From contig NMRB01000309.1 of assembly GCA_002633025.1 (NCBI GenBank), positions 272,153 through 336,152 of the forward strand: a stretch of 64,000 nt of DNA, in the 5' to 3' direction. Numbering within the stretch: the first letter of the stretch is position 1; every line of letters begins with the position of its first letter. The notes under the pieces were generated by a model, which ran no database searches, was not told the origin of the DNA, and saw only the letters and a program-made list of their open reading frames with translations. Made by a program: the position numbers and the translations under genes. The DNA comes from Notospermus geniculatus. Lineage: Eukaryota; Nemertea; Pilidiophora; Heteronemertea; Lineidae. This document shows positions 22,331-33,853 of this stretch, piece after piece.

Positions 22331-22771
22331 GTAAATTTAATTTTGGCATTCATCCTACCTAAATAGACCAAGATATCACGAGGGTAAACCATGATAGCTA
22401 CGCAGTTGGTTTCCCAAAACGGATACGTGTACATGCAGTTGGAATTTTGGACGCATCCGCTCTGAATCGAATTTCAGTATTTTACGCCACGGGTTCGGCT
22501 CGGCCTTCTTCTCCGATTCCAGGGCCCTGAGTTAGTGACTGTGGCCTTACCCGCATCGTCATCACATGCAGTGGGGTTTTTGCTAGAGACGAATCTGCCC
22601 TGGCGTGACGCAAGGATCCCGGAACCATCGATAGGCGGCAGTACACGACGAAGGCTTTTGTGGATCGCTGCTGATATTTTTATAGTGTAGGCGATTTGGG
22701 GGTTTGTAGCTCATAGGCGTTCGTTTGGCACCAAGGGGATGAAGTTGCTCGTTGTTATGGCTGTCCATCAA

Positions 22772-24000
22772 TAGATAGTAGAGTTGTTGCTTATTCCTAA
22801 CAGTTCGCGACACCTGACTGTCCGCGTGAAATGCGACACCAGGCACACCATAATAGCCAATAGTCGCAATTATAGTGGTAACGTTAATACGGCTTCCTAT
22901 AACTCATTACTAAATTACTCCAAGTCACGCGATACCAAGAATAGGCAGCATTAAACATGCTGGCTAAGTGGATTCGAACCCGCAACAGTTGTCTGCGATA
23001 AATGGATAGTGATCTCTGCCTGGGTTGGGTTTAATTTGCATGGTAAAGTCCCAACTCAACTGTTTCGCTTTGACTGTCGCAATAGACAGTTGATCAACAG
23101 TTCGTTCAACAGTCACAACAAAACCATGGCACTGAGAAAACCAAGCCAAAGTGAGGTACTAGACGGGTGAGAGTTCTTGTGACAAAGGCTTCACTGACCC
23201 GGAACAGAAATCCAAGCATGGAATATGATGGATACTGGACATGGTAAAGTCCGAGCTCAACTGTTTCGCTTGGACTGTCGCAATAGACAGTTGAACAACA
23301 GTTCGTTCAACAGTCACAACAAAACCATGGCTCTGAGAAAACCAAGGCAAAGTGAGGTACTAGACGGGTGAGAGTTCTTGTGACAAAGGCTTCACTGACC
23401 CGGAACAGAAATCCAAGCATGGAATATGATGGATACTGTCTCATCCATATCAAGAACACGAGCAATTTGTTCATCGGTGACAATGGGCCTGGCCGTCTCC
23501 CAGGTAATAACTGTTGGCCGCAAATGTCAAAGAGGGCGTGAAAACGTTCAACAGTAACGCCACTCAGAGTCCAAAATAACCTTGGCCTCTGATTCAGATA
23601 CCCGATGACGTCAGTTCCCTCGCCGGGCACGTAAAACGTTCCTAACAGCGCATTGTATATATCACCAAAGTTTATAATATCACCGTCATTAAATGAACAA
23701 TTGATTGTTCAAACTCTTGTCGTTCACACTCATAAGCCACCAAAAGCAACGCTGCTTCATCCATGATAAACACATACAACACGACGAATGTCAATATTGT
23801 TTCTCCCCACGCCACACAAAGAACTAATCATTGATATCATCGGTGTTCAAGCGAGCGCATTATCCGCGGATTATGAGTGATCAGATTTCCGCCTAATTGA
23901 CTATTGACTGCAGGTAGGCTATTATACTGGTGTTTCTTGTCACATTTCACGCGGACAGTTAGGGATCCCGGACTGTTAGGAATAAGCATCAACTCTATTA
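22772..24000. mobile_element. Degraded DNA transposon with inverted ends
   Basis: The left end (about 22772-22860; 'gcttattcctaacagt', 'actgtccgcgtgaaatg', 'aatagcc') is matched in reverse by the right end (about 23907-24000). Inside, the - strand carries an HTH-type transposase N-terminus (23630-23307), and a direct duplication of about 200 bp (23039-23238 and 23239-23438). The remaining DDE domain is absent, so the copy cannot move itself. Confidence 0.7.
23307..23630 (-). pseudogene. HTH_Tnp_4-like transposase fragment
   Basis: The 107-codon reading contains LSPMNKLLVFLIWMRQYPS followed by SMLGFLFRVSEAFVTRTLTR, the pattern of the N-terminal helix-turn-helix that precedes DDE_Tnp_4 domains in Harbinger/ISL2EU-type transposases (conserved 'LLVFLxxMR' helix and 'F.VS...V.R' recognition helix). 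It ends in a duplicated segment and lacks all catalytic acids. Part of the reading is repeated at 23159-23350 and 22964-23149 because of the internal tandem duplication. A remnant of the transposon at 22772-24000. Confidence 0.65.
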
Positions 24001-24628
24001 GCAACAATACATACATGACTCGCGTGATGTGTATGTACTTGTAGAAAGAAATTCAAATGATTACAAAAACTATGGTCAAAGAAATAAAATAAGAATCATC
24101 CTCAAGGTGTATGTATGATACCTAATCAGTCGATGCATGAAATGCTGCTTGAACTATACCATAAATTACAACAAGAAATGATTACGATAGAATGGTGACC
24201 GACTTTCTACTCTGGTTCGGAAAGAACCTAATGCCTTTGACATGCAGACGTCATTGGGCGTCATCTCTCGATGTTACTCCATTGACAGACCCAGGGTGAA
24301 TACAGTGGCGCCACCAAATAGGCTGGTAGTCTATCATGTTCTGGAGGTTCTTTGAAAGTGCCTTAAGTGGTCGTTTCTATTTCTCTTGACCACCACCGTG
24401 GCGTGGTGGTCTTTTTCAAAGCTGCAATGTCTCCTGTTTTTGTTCATGCAGTTCAGCTTTAGTATACTACTGACTGGGCTAAGGGATCAAGACGGCAGCC
24501 CACACGACAGCGAACAATCACGTTCCAAAATTTGACATACCGCTACATACTTTTAAAAGAAGCATCAACACAATTAATCGGAAGGTAACTGTTCAATAAA
24601 AGAAGCATCAAGACTCCGACTTAATACA
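24001..24628. other. No recognisable feature
   Basis: No exon, transposon end or RNA gene could be supported. A local 'accaccgtggcgtggtggt' palindrome lies near 24390. Confidence 0.4.
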
Positions 24629-24830
24629 GGGGCGGATCCCGGATTTTCTCGACGGGTGGGTTCTAAAGGTGGAGGCCACTGGACTCACAGGCGCCATCTG
24701 CTTGCGCTTCGATCACCGGCGCCGTTGGCACCGATTAAGCGGGGGTCTTGGGGACGTGTCCCAGGAAAATTTTGAAAACTAGAAGCTCTGAGACGCGATT
24801 TCCCGGCATCTGAGATTAAGAAAGTCCGAT
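24629..24830 (+). repeat. SINE-like repeat (GGGGCGGATCC), copy 2
   Basis: Head CAGGGGCGGATCCCGGATTT and tail 'gacgcgatttcccggcatc', matching 20222-20440 with a diverged middle. It lies about 160 bp upstream of the PAN exon at 24995. Confidence 0.6.
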
Positions 24831-24994
24831 GCCACGCCTCCTAGACATTTTGAAGCAGGTGCACGCATACACAATGCAGTATGTTGTCCCAAGAAAAGGA
24901 ATAGAGTTCGAAAAAGTCATTCATCAGTGTCAAACCCGAGGTCTACCACGGGCTAGTCCAACATCCACGTACACCTGCTTTTTCGGCTCTCGAG

Positions 24995-25617
24995 ATGAAA
25001 TTCACTATTTACCGTATTGTCGTGACGGGTTGGAGTTTACGGTCACCGTCTTTGGATGATGGAGAAGAAAAGTCGCGTATTTCATGCGCTTCTGTCTGCC
25101 TCATCGTCATGAACTGTACGACCTTCGTAACGATTCCTAAACATGGTAGCCTTGTGTGTCAGATGAGTGACCGGCGGGGGACATGCATGGAGAAGCACGA
25201 AGCTGTGAGGTATCCGCGAGCAAAGATGTTTCAAAAGAAGGTAAATCGCTTCAGAAATTGATCATACGGCATTTCAGGTGCATCCGACAGCTTTATGATC
25301 GGCTGTCTTGACGTGTGAAGAATGTGTCCCGAACAGAACGTGCTGTTTGGGGTTGGTTTTGGCTGCTCTAGAATTTGGGGGACCTGTATTAGGCTACCAC
25401 CTTGAGTAGTTTTATGCTGGTGTCTCGTAGTTCTAGGTTTATCGATTTCCATAGGCTGAGTTCACGTAGAGGTATACGGTACACGGATACGCTGGCGAAC
25501 AAAGGTTTCATGGTCATGAACCCTTTATTTCCAAGTGAGTATCTAGTTTCCTTTGCACACAGAAAACCTGGTGCCCTGGTGAGCCAGAGACGGAGAGCGT
25601 CGCCGAGGATTTTGTAG
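24995..25617 (+). pseudogene. PAN exon plus 3' remnant of the novel module (paralogue E)
   Basis: The PAN exon is intact: 24995-25240, 82 codons in phase 0 with donor AAGAAG|GTAAAT. Cysteines fall at residues 31, 35, 41, 55 and 64, the same positions as in the PAN exon at 44487-44242; the family cysteines at 47 and 76 are missing. Downstream, instead of a full second exon, only the last third is recognisable: 25402-25617 reads FIDFHRLSSRRG, then LFPSEYLVSFAHRKPGALV, aligned with FNIIVPCQTNKG and the C-terminal region of gene A, ending at TAG. Upstream in that frame there is a TAG at about 25393. So the central two thirds of the module have been deleted. The PAN exon could still be used if spliced to another terminal exon. 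Confidence 0.65.
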
Positions 25618-25673
25618 CCGATATATCCCTCTCATTACTGTGAACCAATGTTATGTACCGTTTCTATATTAAT

Positions 25674-26927
25674 TCTGATATTCGAAAAAACGTAACTTAG
25701 GCTGAAATTCTCATTATATATATTTTAATGTCCCATAGCGCTTTCATTCCTCTTGGAAATCTTCAGTGGGAATGAACACATATTATTTACATGAGATATA
25801 TATACATATAACCTGTCGCAAAGCAGGTTCAGGCAAAATGTTGAAATAATACCAGGATTACAATAGGCCCTGATTTTAAAAGGGCTAATTATTGAAGCGA
25901 ATGAAGCTAAGCTCTAAATGGTAGGCAAGATCAAAGCAGAAATTCCTTAATCACTCTGACAAGCCTGTGCAAAATAATTATACAATTAACGGTTTAGTTC
26001 CGCTTTAAACTTGCTGATGAAGTAATTTTCTTGAATNNNNNNNNNNNNNNNNNNNNNNNNNNNNNNNNNNNNNNNNNNNNNNNNNNNNNNNNNNNNNNNN
26101 NNNNNNNNNNNNNNNNNNNNNNNNNNNNNNNNNNNNNNNNNNNNNNNNNNNNNNNNNNNNNNNNNNNNNNNNNNNNNNNNNNNNNNNNNNNNNNNNNNNN
26201 NNNNNNNNNNNNNNNNNNNNNNNNNNNNNNNNNNNNNNNNNNNNNNNNNNNNNNNNNNNNNNNNNNNNNNNNNNNNNNNNNNNNNNNNNNNNNNNNNNNN
26301 NNNNNNNNNNNNNNNNNNNNNNNNNNNNNNNNNNNNNNNNNNNNNNNNNNNNNNNNNNNNNNNNNNNNNNNNNNNNNNNNNNNNNNNNNNNNNNNNNNNN
26401 NNNNNNNNNNNNNNNNNNNNNNNNNNNNNNNNNNNNNNNNNNNNNNNNNNNNNNNNNNNNNNNNNNNNNNNTCCAGCATGTTTCTCGTCACTTAGATTCA
26501 TGTGGGGGAGGCAAATTTCAATTCTTTCCATTCTTTAAAATGAAAAGTGAGTCAATAACTCGAAGAAGGATTCAAGAAAATTACTTCATCAGCAAGTTTA
26601 AAGCGGAACTAAACCGTTAATTGTATAATTATTTTGCACAGGCTTGTCAGAGTGATTAAGGAATTTCTGCTTTGATCTTGCCTACCATTTAGAGCTTCGC
26701 TTCATTCGCTTCAATAATTAGCCCTTTTAAAATCAGGGCCTATTGTAATCCTGGTATTATTTCAACATTTTGCCTGAACCTGCTTTGCGACAGGTTATAT
26801 GTATATATATCTCATGTAAATAATATGTGTTCATTCCCACTGAAGATTTCCAAGAGGAATGAAAGCGCTATGGGACATTAAAATATATATAATGAGAATT
26901 TCAGCCTAAGTTACGTTTTTTCGAATA
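25674..26927. repeat. Large palindrome interrupted by a 435-base gap
   Basis: The left arm (25674-26036) and right arm (26567-26927) are about 360 bp, inverted and nearly identical; one visible difference is 'gaagctaagctc' versus 'gaagcgaagctc'. The spacer contains Ns at 26037-26471 and 95 bp of sequence. It may be a genuine foldback element or an assembly artefact where one sequence was placed on both sides of a gap. No coding region; frames through the Ns are meaningless. Confidence 0.85.
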
Positions 26928-26996
26928 TTATATCTCCACACTTTTTATTTCAACTATTTCAATTTATTCTGATACATGTATAGCCTAATGCACTGA

Positions 26997-27548
26997 ATAC
27001 CGGATTGTTCCCCCAATACCGCGCAGTCTACAAACGTAAAATTATCATACTGAGGCGGACAAGGGCCTATTTTCCACGCCTACCATCCCCATGCTCTTCA
27101 CTCATGAATATTGATTTGATCAGTTGTACCCTCGTGAACTTGGCCAGGAATGCGGCCCTGGGAACATGGGGAATGCGTAACAGGTGAACAGTAGTCGATC
27201 AATGCACAGGCAATCTAACAACCCCTGTTGATCACTCAGCGACTTCCGACGGGTTTTCCAAGACCGCCACACGATTACCCCGATTGAAACGAACATCATC
27301 ACCACAAAATGATTACGGTCAGTGGTAAAAGTGATTGACACTATTGACTGATGATCGATTGTGGACACTCAGCAAACTTTCTTCCAATGAGGTCACTGGT
27401 CCAACCCCTCATGAATACTGCAATTTACCGCAGACCCCTCGTGACATGAATCCACCAATTATGAACCATAGTCACCTTTTCCTGGTATCCGCCCCCATTC
27501 ATGGCGATTTCATACACTGTGCGCGGTATTGGGGGAACAATCCGGTAT
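26997..27548. mobile_element. MITE with ATACCGGATTGTTCCCCC termini
   Basis: The left end ATACCGGATTGTTCCCCCAA is matched in reverse at the right end (TTGGGGGAACAATCCGGTAT), with the similarity extending about 30 bp inward. It is 552 bp and noncoding. Confidence 0.75.
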
Positions 27549-27736
27549 TATACTCGAAACTGTCTTGGCGTTTGTTATGATAGCCTGTTCCACAATGGAC
27601 CATTTAGACGGCAGGGCAAAAAGCCACATTTACACGACTCATTTTCACCAGGACGCATTCCGGCTTCAAACTGATCGCTTGGAACTCTCCGTGTACTTTT
27701 TCCTGGACTGATGGATATAGAACATTTCGGTGGTTT

Positions 27737-28656
27737 TTAGCTCACCTCTGTGAGGTGAGCTTCTCCCATGGTGTGTCGTCCGTCGTGGTCCGGCGTCGTC
27801 CGGCGTCCGTCGTCGTTAACAGGGGTGGCACGTTTCTAAACCGCTTGGGTTACAAACTTGAAATTTGGTGTACAGGTACCCTATGGTAAAAACTATCTGT
27901 GGACCGAAACTTTGCGCTGCTGCTTGTACACTCTGGCCTGTAGGGGGCGCTTTGTGAAAACCTTCTTTCGACCGTATCTCCTGAACGCTGTTAGCTAGAA
28001 CCACGAAACTTTTATGGTGGGTTCCTCTGATGAGACTTCATCACATAAATCCCGGGTTTTTGATTTGACGTACTTTTCAAGGTCACAGAGGTCAAAGTTC
28101 AAAATTCACTGTTTGGTGGCACATTTCATTGCTATTTGACATAGAGTGTTGTAATTTGGTGTGAAGATATATCTAGGCATCCTGCACAAATGCACCAAAT
28201 TTCAATCTGATCGGACTTCAAATATGGCCGCCAGGAAGCCATCTTGAAAAATGGACTTTGACCCACATTTTATAAATAGGAGTAGGTAGGATGTTTTAAC
28301 ATTGTCAAAATATGTATCTAGGTACCATATAAATATATGGTAAATTTCAGTCAGATTCGACGTCAAATATGGCCGCCAGGGAGCCATCTTGAAAAATGGA
28401 CTTCGACCCACACCTCATAAATAGTGGGAGCTAGGATGCTTTAACCGTGCCTAAATATGTGTCTTGGTACCGTCTACTTATATGCCAAATTTCGGTTCGA
28501 TTGGACTTCAACATGGCTGCCAGGCGGCCATCTTGAAAAATTGACTTTGGCCATATCTCATCGGTAGTAAATGTTACGATGTTTCTGCACTAATCCTTCA
28601 CCATTCAGTGTATCACCAGGCTACTCACACTTCATACTCTGTCACAGAGGTGAGCA
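27737..28656 (+). repeat. Dispersed repeat R1, copy b
   Basis: It starts TTAGCTCACCTCTGTGAGGT, a hairpin head, and ends CACAGAGGTGAGCACAATGG. Internal 150-bp periods each carry 'atggccgccagg.agccatctt' and 'tttgaccc'. It is nearly identical to 54967-55790 over the first 800 bp. It contains AGGTCA-CAG-AGGTCA at 28080-28094. Confidence 0.75.
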
Positions 28657-28825
28657 CAATGGCCCTGGCCATTTCATTAAATCTACGCTACCGAAGTACC
28701 AAAAGTTTACATCAATGCGCATGCGCTCGAATAAATTTAATTCGCATTCAGACCAGAATACGGAATAATTTTACTTGGGCGCATGTGGCGTCTTGCTCTG
28801 CCGTCTAAACGGCCCGAATGAACCT

Positions 28826-28983
28826 TGGCCCAATTCATGTTCACTTTATTTATCGGCCAGTCGCCTGCCATGCCGCCGTGAAGTATGTACATTAGGGCCT
28901 GCATGCATTATATATGCATGTGTACAGACATGAGCCTGCTTACTGTGCTGGCCGATAATAAAGTCGTGAATTGGGAAGGCCAG
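28826..28983. repeat. Short inverted repeat (possible MITE)
   Basis: 'cccaattcatgttcacttta' plus 'atcggccag' at the left is mirrored by 'ctggccgataataaagtcg' plus 'gaattggg' at the right. About 158 bp in total, noncoding. Confidence 0.5.
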
Positions 28984-29103
28984 CAGTACATCATATGGTA
29001 AATTTACCGATCGGGAACACCCTCGTTCTGTCGGTGGGAAACGTGGGGGAGGGGCAATTGCACGGCCTTGGAGCAGAAGAACGACACGTTTGAAACGTGG
29101 ATA

Positions 29104-29300
29104 TTGGGACACTTGACCTCTTGCGGGTGATCCACCGACTTTATGACGAGTTAACGATTAGTGTGCGACTAGTTTACGACGGGTTTACGACAAATTTATG
29201 ACGACCGGTGGATCAGTTTCGCGTTCACGATTCGTTTGCGACTCGTTCGCGGCTGAGTTAGTAGTTTACGACGTAAACTCGTCGTAAAGTGTGCTCTGTT
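29104..29300. repeat. TTTACGAC/TTATGACGA-rich repeat
   Basis: 'tttatgacgag', 'gtttacgacgggtttacgac' and 'tttatgacgaccgg' recur, with inverse forms (gtcgtaaa) at 29270-29300 and a pair of 'ggatca' flanks. Probably part of a short element; boundaries are not clear. Confidence 0.4.
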
Positions 29301-29706
29301 GCAGGCGATTCGGCCAATCCAAGTCCAGAATAACATCACGTGATTCTACGCCGTCTGTCATCTTCTTATGACGTCGAAACAGGATCGATTCCGTATTTTC
29401 GATGTATTTTTCGGTGGATCAGCTTCAGCCTCGTTACCAGTCATCGCGCATCTGCGTATCTCACAAGGTGAGATTCACGTCTGTGTGTAGGGAAAGAGCC
29501 TCTCCGAAAATCGCGAGATCTCGCAGTGAGGGCGACGGGAATCTGGCTGGATCAACGTCATGTCATTTTTTCTTACAACTATTTCACAACGAGTTGGCGA
29601 TATCAGAGCGCACGTGGCAAGGAGAATTTAAAGTTACGAAGTCAGCAACCAAATTTCCATCGAACTTAGCATTTTCGGACCCAAAGGAATAAGCCCATGA
29701 CACTCC
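29301..29706. other. No supported gene
   Basis: The 96-codon open frame at 29402-29692 has no recognisable domain and no exon signals. Confidence 0.35.
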
Positions 29707-29830
29707 TGGTATCGGTCTCGATGTTTTTAATCAACATCGACCAACATCCGACGCGAGGGACAAAATAGACCATCTATGGTCTAGTTTGTCCCTCGCGTCA
29801 ACACTCGCCTGGGCTTAGCTGCATTAAGCG
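29707..29830 (+). repeat. Repeat shared with 7086-7180
   Basis: It starts TGGTATCGGTCTCGATG like the copy after the BEL/Pao fragment. An internal hairpin, 'gacgcgagggacaaa' / 'tttgtccctcgcgtc', is inserted relative to that copy. Confidence 0.6.
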
Positions 29831-29919
29831 AGAACTTTTTTTCCAACAGTGGTCGGAAGATTGCCTGGATGGATAAAAAGTCATCACAGTAATTTTGCGA
29901 CAGGGAACTTTTTCGCCGC

Positions 29920-30381
29920 TTAACCCTTTGGGGCCGGGATAAAGTTGAAAAGTGTACATTTCGTAACATGAATTTCTGATGTCTCTACAAAAATGCGCCT
30001 AGCTCCCAAAATTTGCAACCAAAACTGGTGACAAGGCCCTCATTCTGGAGGCAACTAAATGGGCCACGACCTCATGCAGGTCTGCTTGTTCTAAAATGTC
30101 TGTGAGAGAAACAGGCCAGAGCCGAAGATGCAAGTTGTGAGGAAATGGTCGTATTCTGCCTACGTTTTCGTCAGGTTGCCAATCTTTAAACGTCCATGTC
30201 TCGATAACCGTTGCTCCTACGCTTCTGAAAATTGGTCAGAATAAAGCTACTTTTTTTCTACTCTTTCTTTTGGCGCTAGTCGCGTCGTCGTTGCTGCTTC
30301 CGTTTCAGAGGCTGTACCACACAAGGGTCTGTGGTACAGGCCAAAGCCGCATATGTGTGTCGTCAGTCCCCAAAGGGTTAA
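29920..30381. mobile_element. TTAA-flanked MITE, piggyBac-like
   Basis: The flanks are TTAA on both sides (29920-29923, 30378-30381), and the ends are CCCTTTGGGG and CCCCAAAGGG. TTAA duplications with CCC-starting termini are the mark of piggyBac-type transposition. The 454-bp interior is noncoding. Confidence 0.65.
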
Positions 30382-31380
30382 GCCACTCTCACACGTGCGA
30401 CAGTTGGCCTGCATTTAATTGCGATAGACAGTCGCAGGTGTACTGTCGCAAATTAACGCAAACTATCGCCGACCTTGCGATAACATTGCAGGCAATCGCG
30501 TATAACCGTTACATTTTGGAAGTGTTCAAAAACATTTAACCTTGTCGCAACTTATCGCAACGCAACCGCAGATTGTCGCAAAATATCGCACAATGTCGCA
30601 AAAAATTGTTTATAACCCCAAATTATCGGTGTCGGCTAAAAAGGCTGCAGACCATCTTGACATATCAAGGCCTACGGTCACTTCGCCCTTCGAACTACGC
30701 TCCCTTCACCCTTGACATTTTCCCTACTGAATTCCACTCGCAGCAGATTGTGCCGTTTACTAGGCTCACCCCCACTGCTGTCTTCAAAAATAATCCAGAA
30801 CAAAATATTTCACCAAAAACATATTCAATGTTAAGCATATCGGTACCTGTGTTCTTTATTACTTGATATCAAAATCGTTCATTTTACAGCATAACTTGTC
30901 AAAAAACAATAATTGTTTGTTAAATCGCAAGGAACACCGATAGAAAGAAGAGCCAACTCGAGAGCCAATCAGAAAAGTCCTCGCATACATTAGTAGTCCA
31001 CAGTGACATCTGAAATTTGACGCAATTGAGCAGAGTTGAAGCCGAGTAAAACATGAATGACATCCCTTCCCCGGTCACAGTTGACACAAGTAAGTCCTTC
31101 GCTGATGCAAACACATGAATAGTATCCTTCTGATGTGAAGCTAGCGACAAAACGTTGTATTTTCCACAAATTTCTGACTCCAAGCGACATATCGAAGTTC
31201 TGAAGCCGCCATGTTTGCTCTGTTGATTCACCTCGAGTCTAAGTGTATCCGGTTACATACATTACGTACTTCGTGTACTTCGTTCATTGCTCAGTTCCTG
31301 GAGGCGAGGTAATAGCTCAGACAGAGCTCTGATTGGCCACTCGTCTTCCGGGCGGCAGTGAGAGTGGAAATGTGGGGAGT
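30382..31380. repeat. GTCGCA-rich element and flanking sequence, no gene
   Basis: 30382-30630 begins GCCACTCTCACACGTGCGAC and repeats 'tgtcgca'/'atcgca' many times. The inverse of this terminus occurs at 51318-51342, so it is an element end. From about 30640 to 31380 nothing is supported; the 103-codon - strand frame at 30920-31231 lacks recognisable features. Confidence 0.45.
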
Positions 31381-31389
31381 CAGCAGGCT

Positions 31390-32065
31390 TTCCAGCGGCC
31401 CTAAAAATCCTAAAAATCCCTAATTTTTTTTACTCTCCCTAAAAATCCCTAATTTCAAGCCAATTTGGCCGATTTTCCCTAAAAATCCCTAATTTTCTCT
31501 TCCGATAATCCCGCGGTGCCGCTATTAAGTGTCGATGTGACTTGCATCTCTTCGAAGTCCTTGTGTCATGCTGATGTTAGCTGTCATATTGATCAAATCC
31601 CGTTTCTCTTTGGATTGTAATCCAGGATGCAAAACAATACTTTTCTGGTGGACCACTGTACTGTAGGATAGCTGGGGCCCATGGTGTCATTAGAGGGAAA
31701 TGAGGAACCTTTGTAAGGGCAATGAGGCCTACGTTACATTACCTTAATATGATTTTCCTATGATTTCCGTGGGTGCAACCACTCTGAAGGACAGGGGCAT
31801 AGCTGNCAGAGGCCCACCTATATTTGCCATCAGAAGGCCACCAGTTTTGCCACCGGTGCTCCATCAGCAGAAAATTGGGGGCTGCTGCTGCCCCCGTGCC
31901 CCTGGTTTGCCACCAGAGGCCGACCGGTCGCTACCGCTGCCCCTCGATCTGCCCCTCATATGCCACGGAGGCCCACTGATGCTTGCTGCTGTCTAGGTCC
32001 CTAAAACACCCTAAAATTACCTTAAATCCTCCCTAAATATTCCTAAAAATAATCTGAAAATGCCC
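31390..32065. repeat. CCCTAAAAATCCCTAATTT minisatellite blocks and GCCACCAG repeat
   Basis: 31398-31500 and 31997-32065 consist of 'ccctaaaaatccctaattt' variants. Between them, 31840-31990 has 'gcccctggtttgccaccag' and 'ggcccactgatgcttgctg', repeated inside the Harbinger at 36265-36525. A single N lies at 31806. Confidence 0.55.
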
Positions 32066-32345
32066 TAAATTTTGCCCTAAAAAGTTCCAGAAGTTGGCTG
32101 GAGAGCCTGGGAGTGTCAGGCAAGGGTGGATTGAGCGAGAGTAGGAGTGATAGGAACACTTGCCAGGGTAAGATGGCTGCAGACAGAAAACCCGTATTGT
32201 CGCAGCTATAATCGCAGATTGTCGCAAACAACCGCAAGTGAACACCAAAAAACTCTCATTATTGTTAAGTTTACGACAATTCTGCGATACGTCTCGACAA
32301 ATCTGCGATAATAGGGACTTTTGGCACCGCTCCGTATCGAGTCAC

Positions 32346-32769
32346 GGCCATGTCGATTTAGAGGAATCGAAGGAATCGGAGGAATCAGAGGAATCCAGCT
32401 ACAAAATCCAGAAAATAACCATAAGATAAAGTATAAAATTGTCACAATAGTTATTTCATAACATTTCCTGGGTTATTGAGTTGTTGTAATAAACTCATCG
32501 TCATCGATGTTCGTGATAAAGTGAGTCTAATGACTTGAGGGCCGAAAGCCAGCACTTTAGTAGAAAAGGGCCGAATTTGAAGTTCCACTAAAGCTATTAT
32601 GATGTTAACACAACCACGTGATCGTGTTTATATATTTAGCACATGATAGTGGTGTGATCGTGTGTGACTGATGGGCTGCAGACTGTATTTTCCTCTGATT
32701 CCTCCGATTCCTCTGATTCCTGTAAATCGACATGGCCTCGAGCTCTGATTCCTCTAAATCGACATGGCC
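32346..32769. mobile_element. MITE nested in the Harbinger terminus, 9-bp target duplication
   Basis: The ends GGCCATGTCGATTTAGAGGA and the inverse TCCTCTAAATCGACATGGCC are flanked on both sides by TCGAGTCAC (32337-32345 and 32770-32778). Removing the 424 bp and one copy of the duplication restores the Harbinger terminal sequence as seen at its right end. A 9-bp duplication suggests a Mutator-type element. Subterminal 'gaggaatcggaggaatcaga' repeats are present at both ends. Confidence 0.85.
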
Positions 32770-33054
32770 TCGAGTCACGCATGACGCATGACGCATCGAA
32801 TCTGACGTTTTTGCGAATGACGTCATCGCTACTTGTGCACTGTCGTCTGTTCCATGCGGATGCGCACGTCTTCACGCACAGAACCGATTTGATACGTAAG
32901 TGTGAAAACGTGTCGAATATTCGTTCATTCAACAAGAATCCTCGTCATGATCTTTTTGTTTTAGGATCATGTTGAAAACTTGAAGCATTTTCCTGTTATT
33001 CCCAGTCACCCTTACAGCTAGACGTTTTGTTTTTAAGCGTGCAAGCCTACCCTA

Positions 33055-33790
33055 GCTTGGTACTTGCAGTGCACGCATGCATGTCATGTAACGCTAGGCT
33101 AGGCCTAGGCCTAGGCCTAGGCCCTATGCACTGATTATGGTGATCTGATCGGTAGGCCTAGGTTAGGTAGGCCTAGGCCTAGCTGGCCTGCTACGGTAGC
33201 CTAGGTAGGCCTAGGACTAGGCCTATACCGTACGTAGGCTACCGGTAGCCTAGCTAGGCCTAGCCTAGGCCTACCGGTAGGCCTACCACCGGTAGGCCGG
33301 CCCTAGCCTAGACGTACCGGTAGGCCTACGGTCATGCGGTAGGACCAGGAGCAGGACTGTGAGGACTAGGCCATGTAGGCTTAGGCTAGGCCTACCGCAC
33401 CGGTATGAGGCCTAGCATGGTAGGCTACTACGACTTACTACAGTGTACCTATCCTACGTCGTCAGGCCTACCGGGCGGTACATGCTAGGCTAGCCTAGGC
33501 CTCTACCTACCTAGGCCTAGGCCTACAGGCCTAGCGTTAGGCCAAGGCTAGGCCTAGGCCTACCTATGCTTGGTATCGCATAGGCCTAGGCTACGCTAGG
33601 CCTACTCCGGTCCGGGTCTACTCTGTCTAGGCTAGGCCTAGATAGAGCAATATAGGCTAGGCTAGGCTTAACATAACTTATTAGCCTAGGCTAGGCCTAG
33701 CCTATGCCATCATATAGGCATGATAAGGCCTACGGTTGGCCCTGGCGTGGGCCTGTCACTTGCACTTTTACACAAGCCTAGGCCTATACC
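33055..33790. repeat. AGGCCTA-rich low-complexity block, copy 1
   Basis: Densely packed TAGGCCTAGGCC and 'ctaccggtagg' palindromic words. The segment from about 33170 to 33665 recurs at 36655-37110 with small differences. Confidence 0.9.
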
Positions 33791-33853
33791 TAGGTCATAT
33801 GAGTTAGGTAGGATATTCTAATTATTGCATTGGGTTTTTTTATATTTCAGGGC

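Noticed and set aside
25986-26531. Open frames of 150-180 codons on both strands across the gap
   Set aside because: They consist almost entirely of Ns translated as unknown residues; there is no sequence evidence.
33055-33790. Telomere-like or centromeric satellite
   Set aside because: AGGCCTA words are irregular and palindromic, lie inside a transposon and do not form a regular tandem array.
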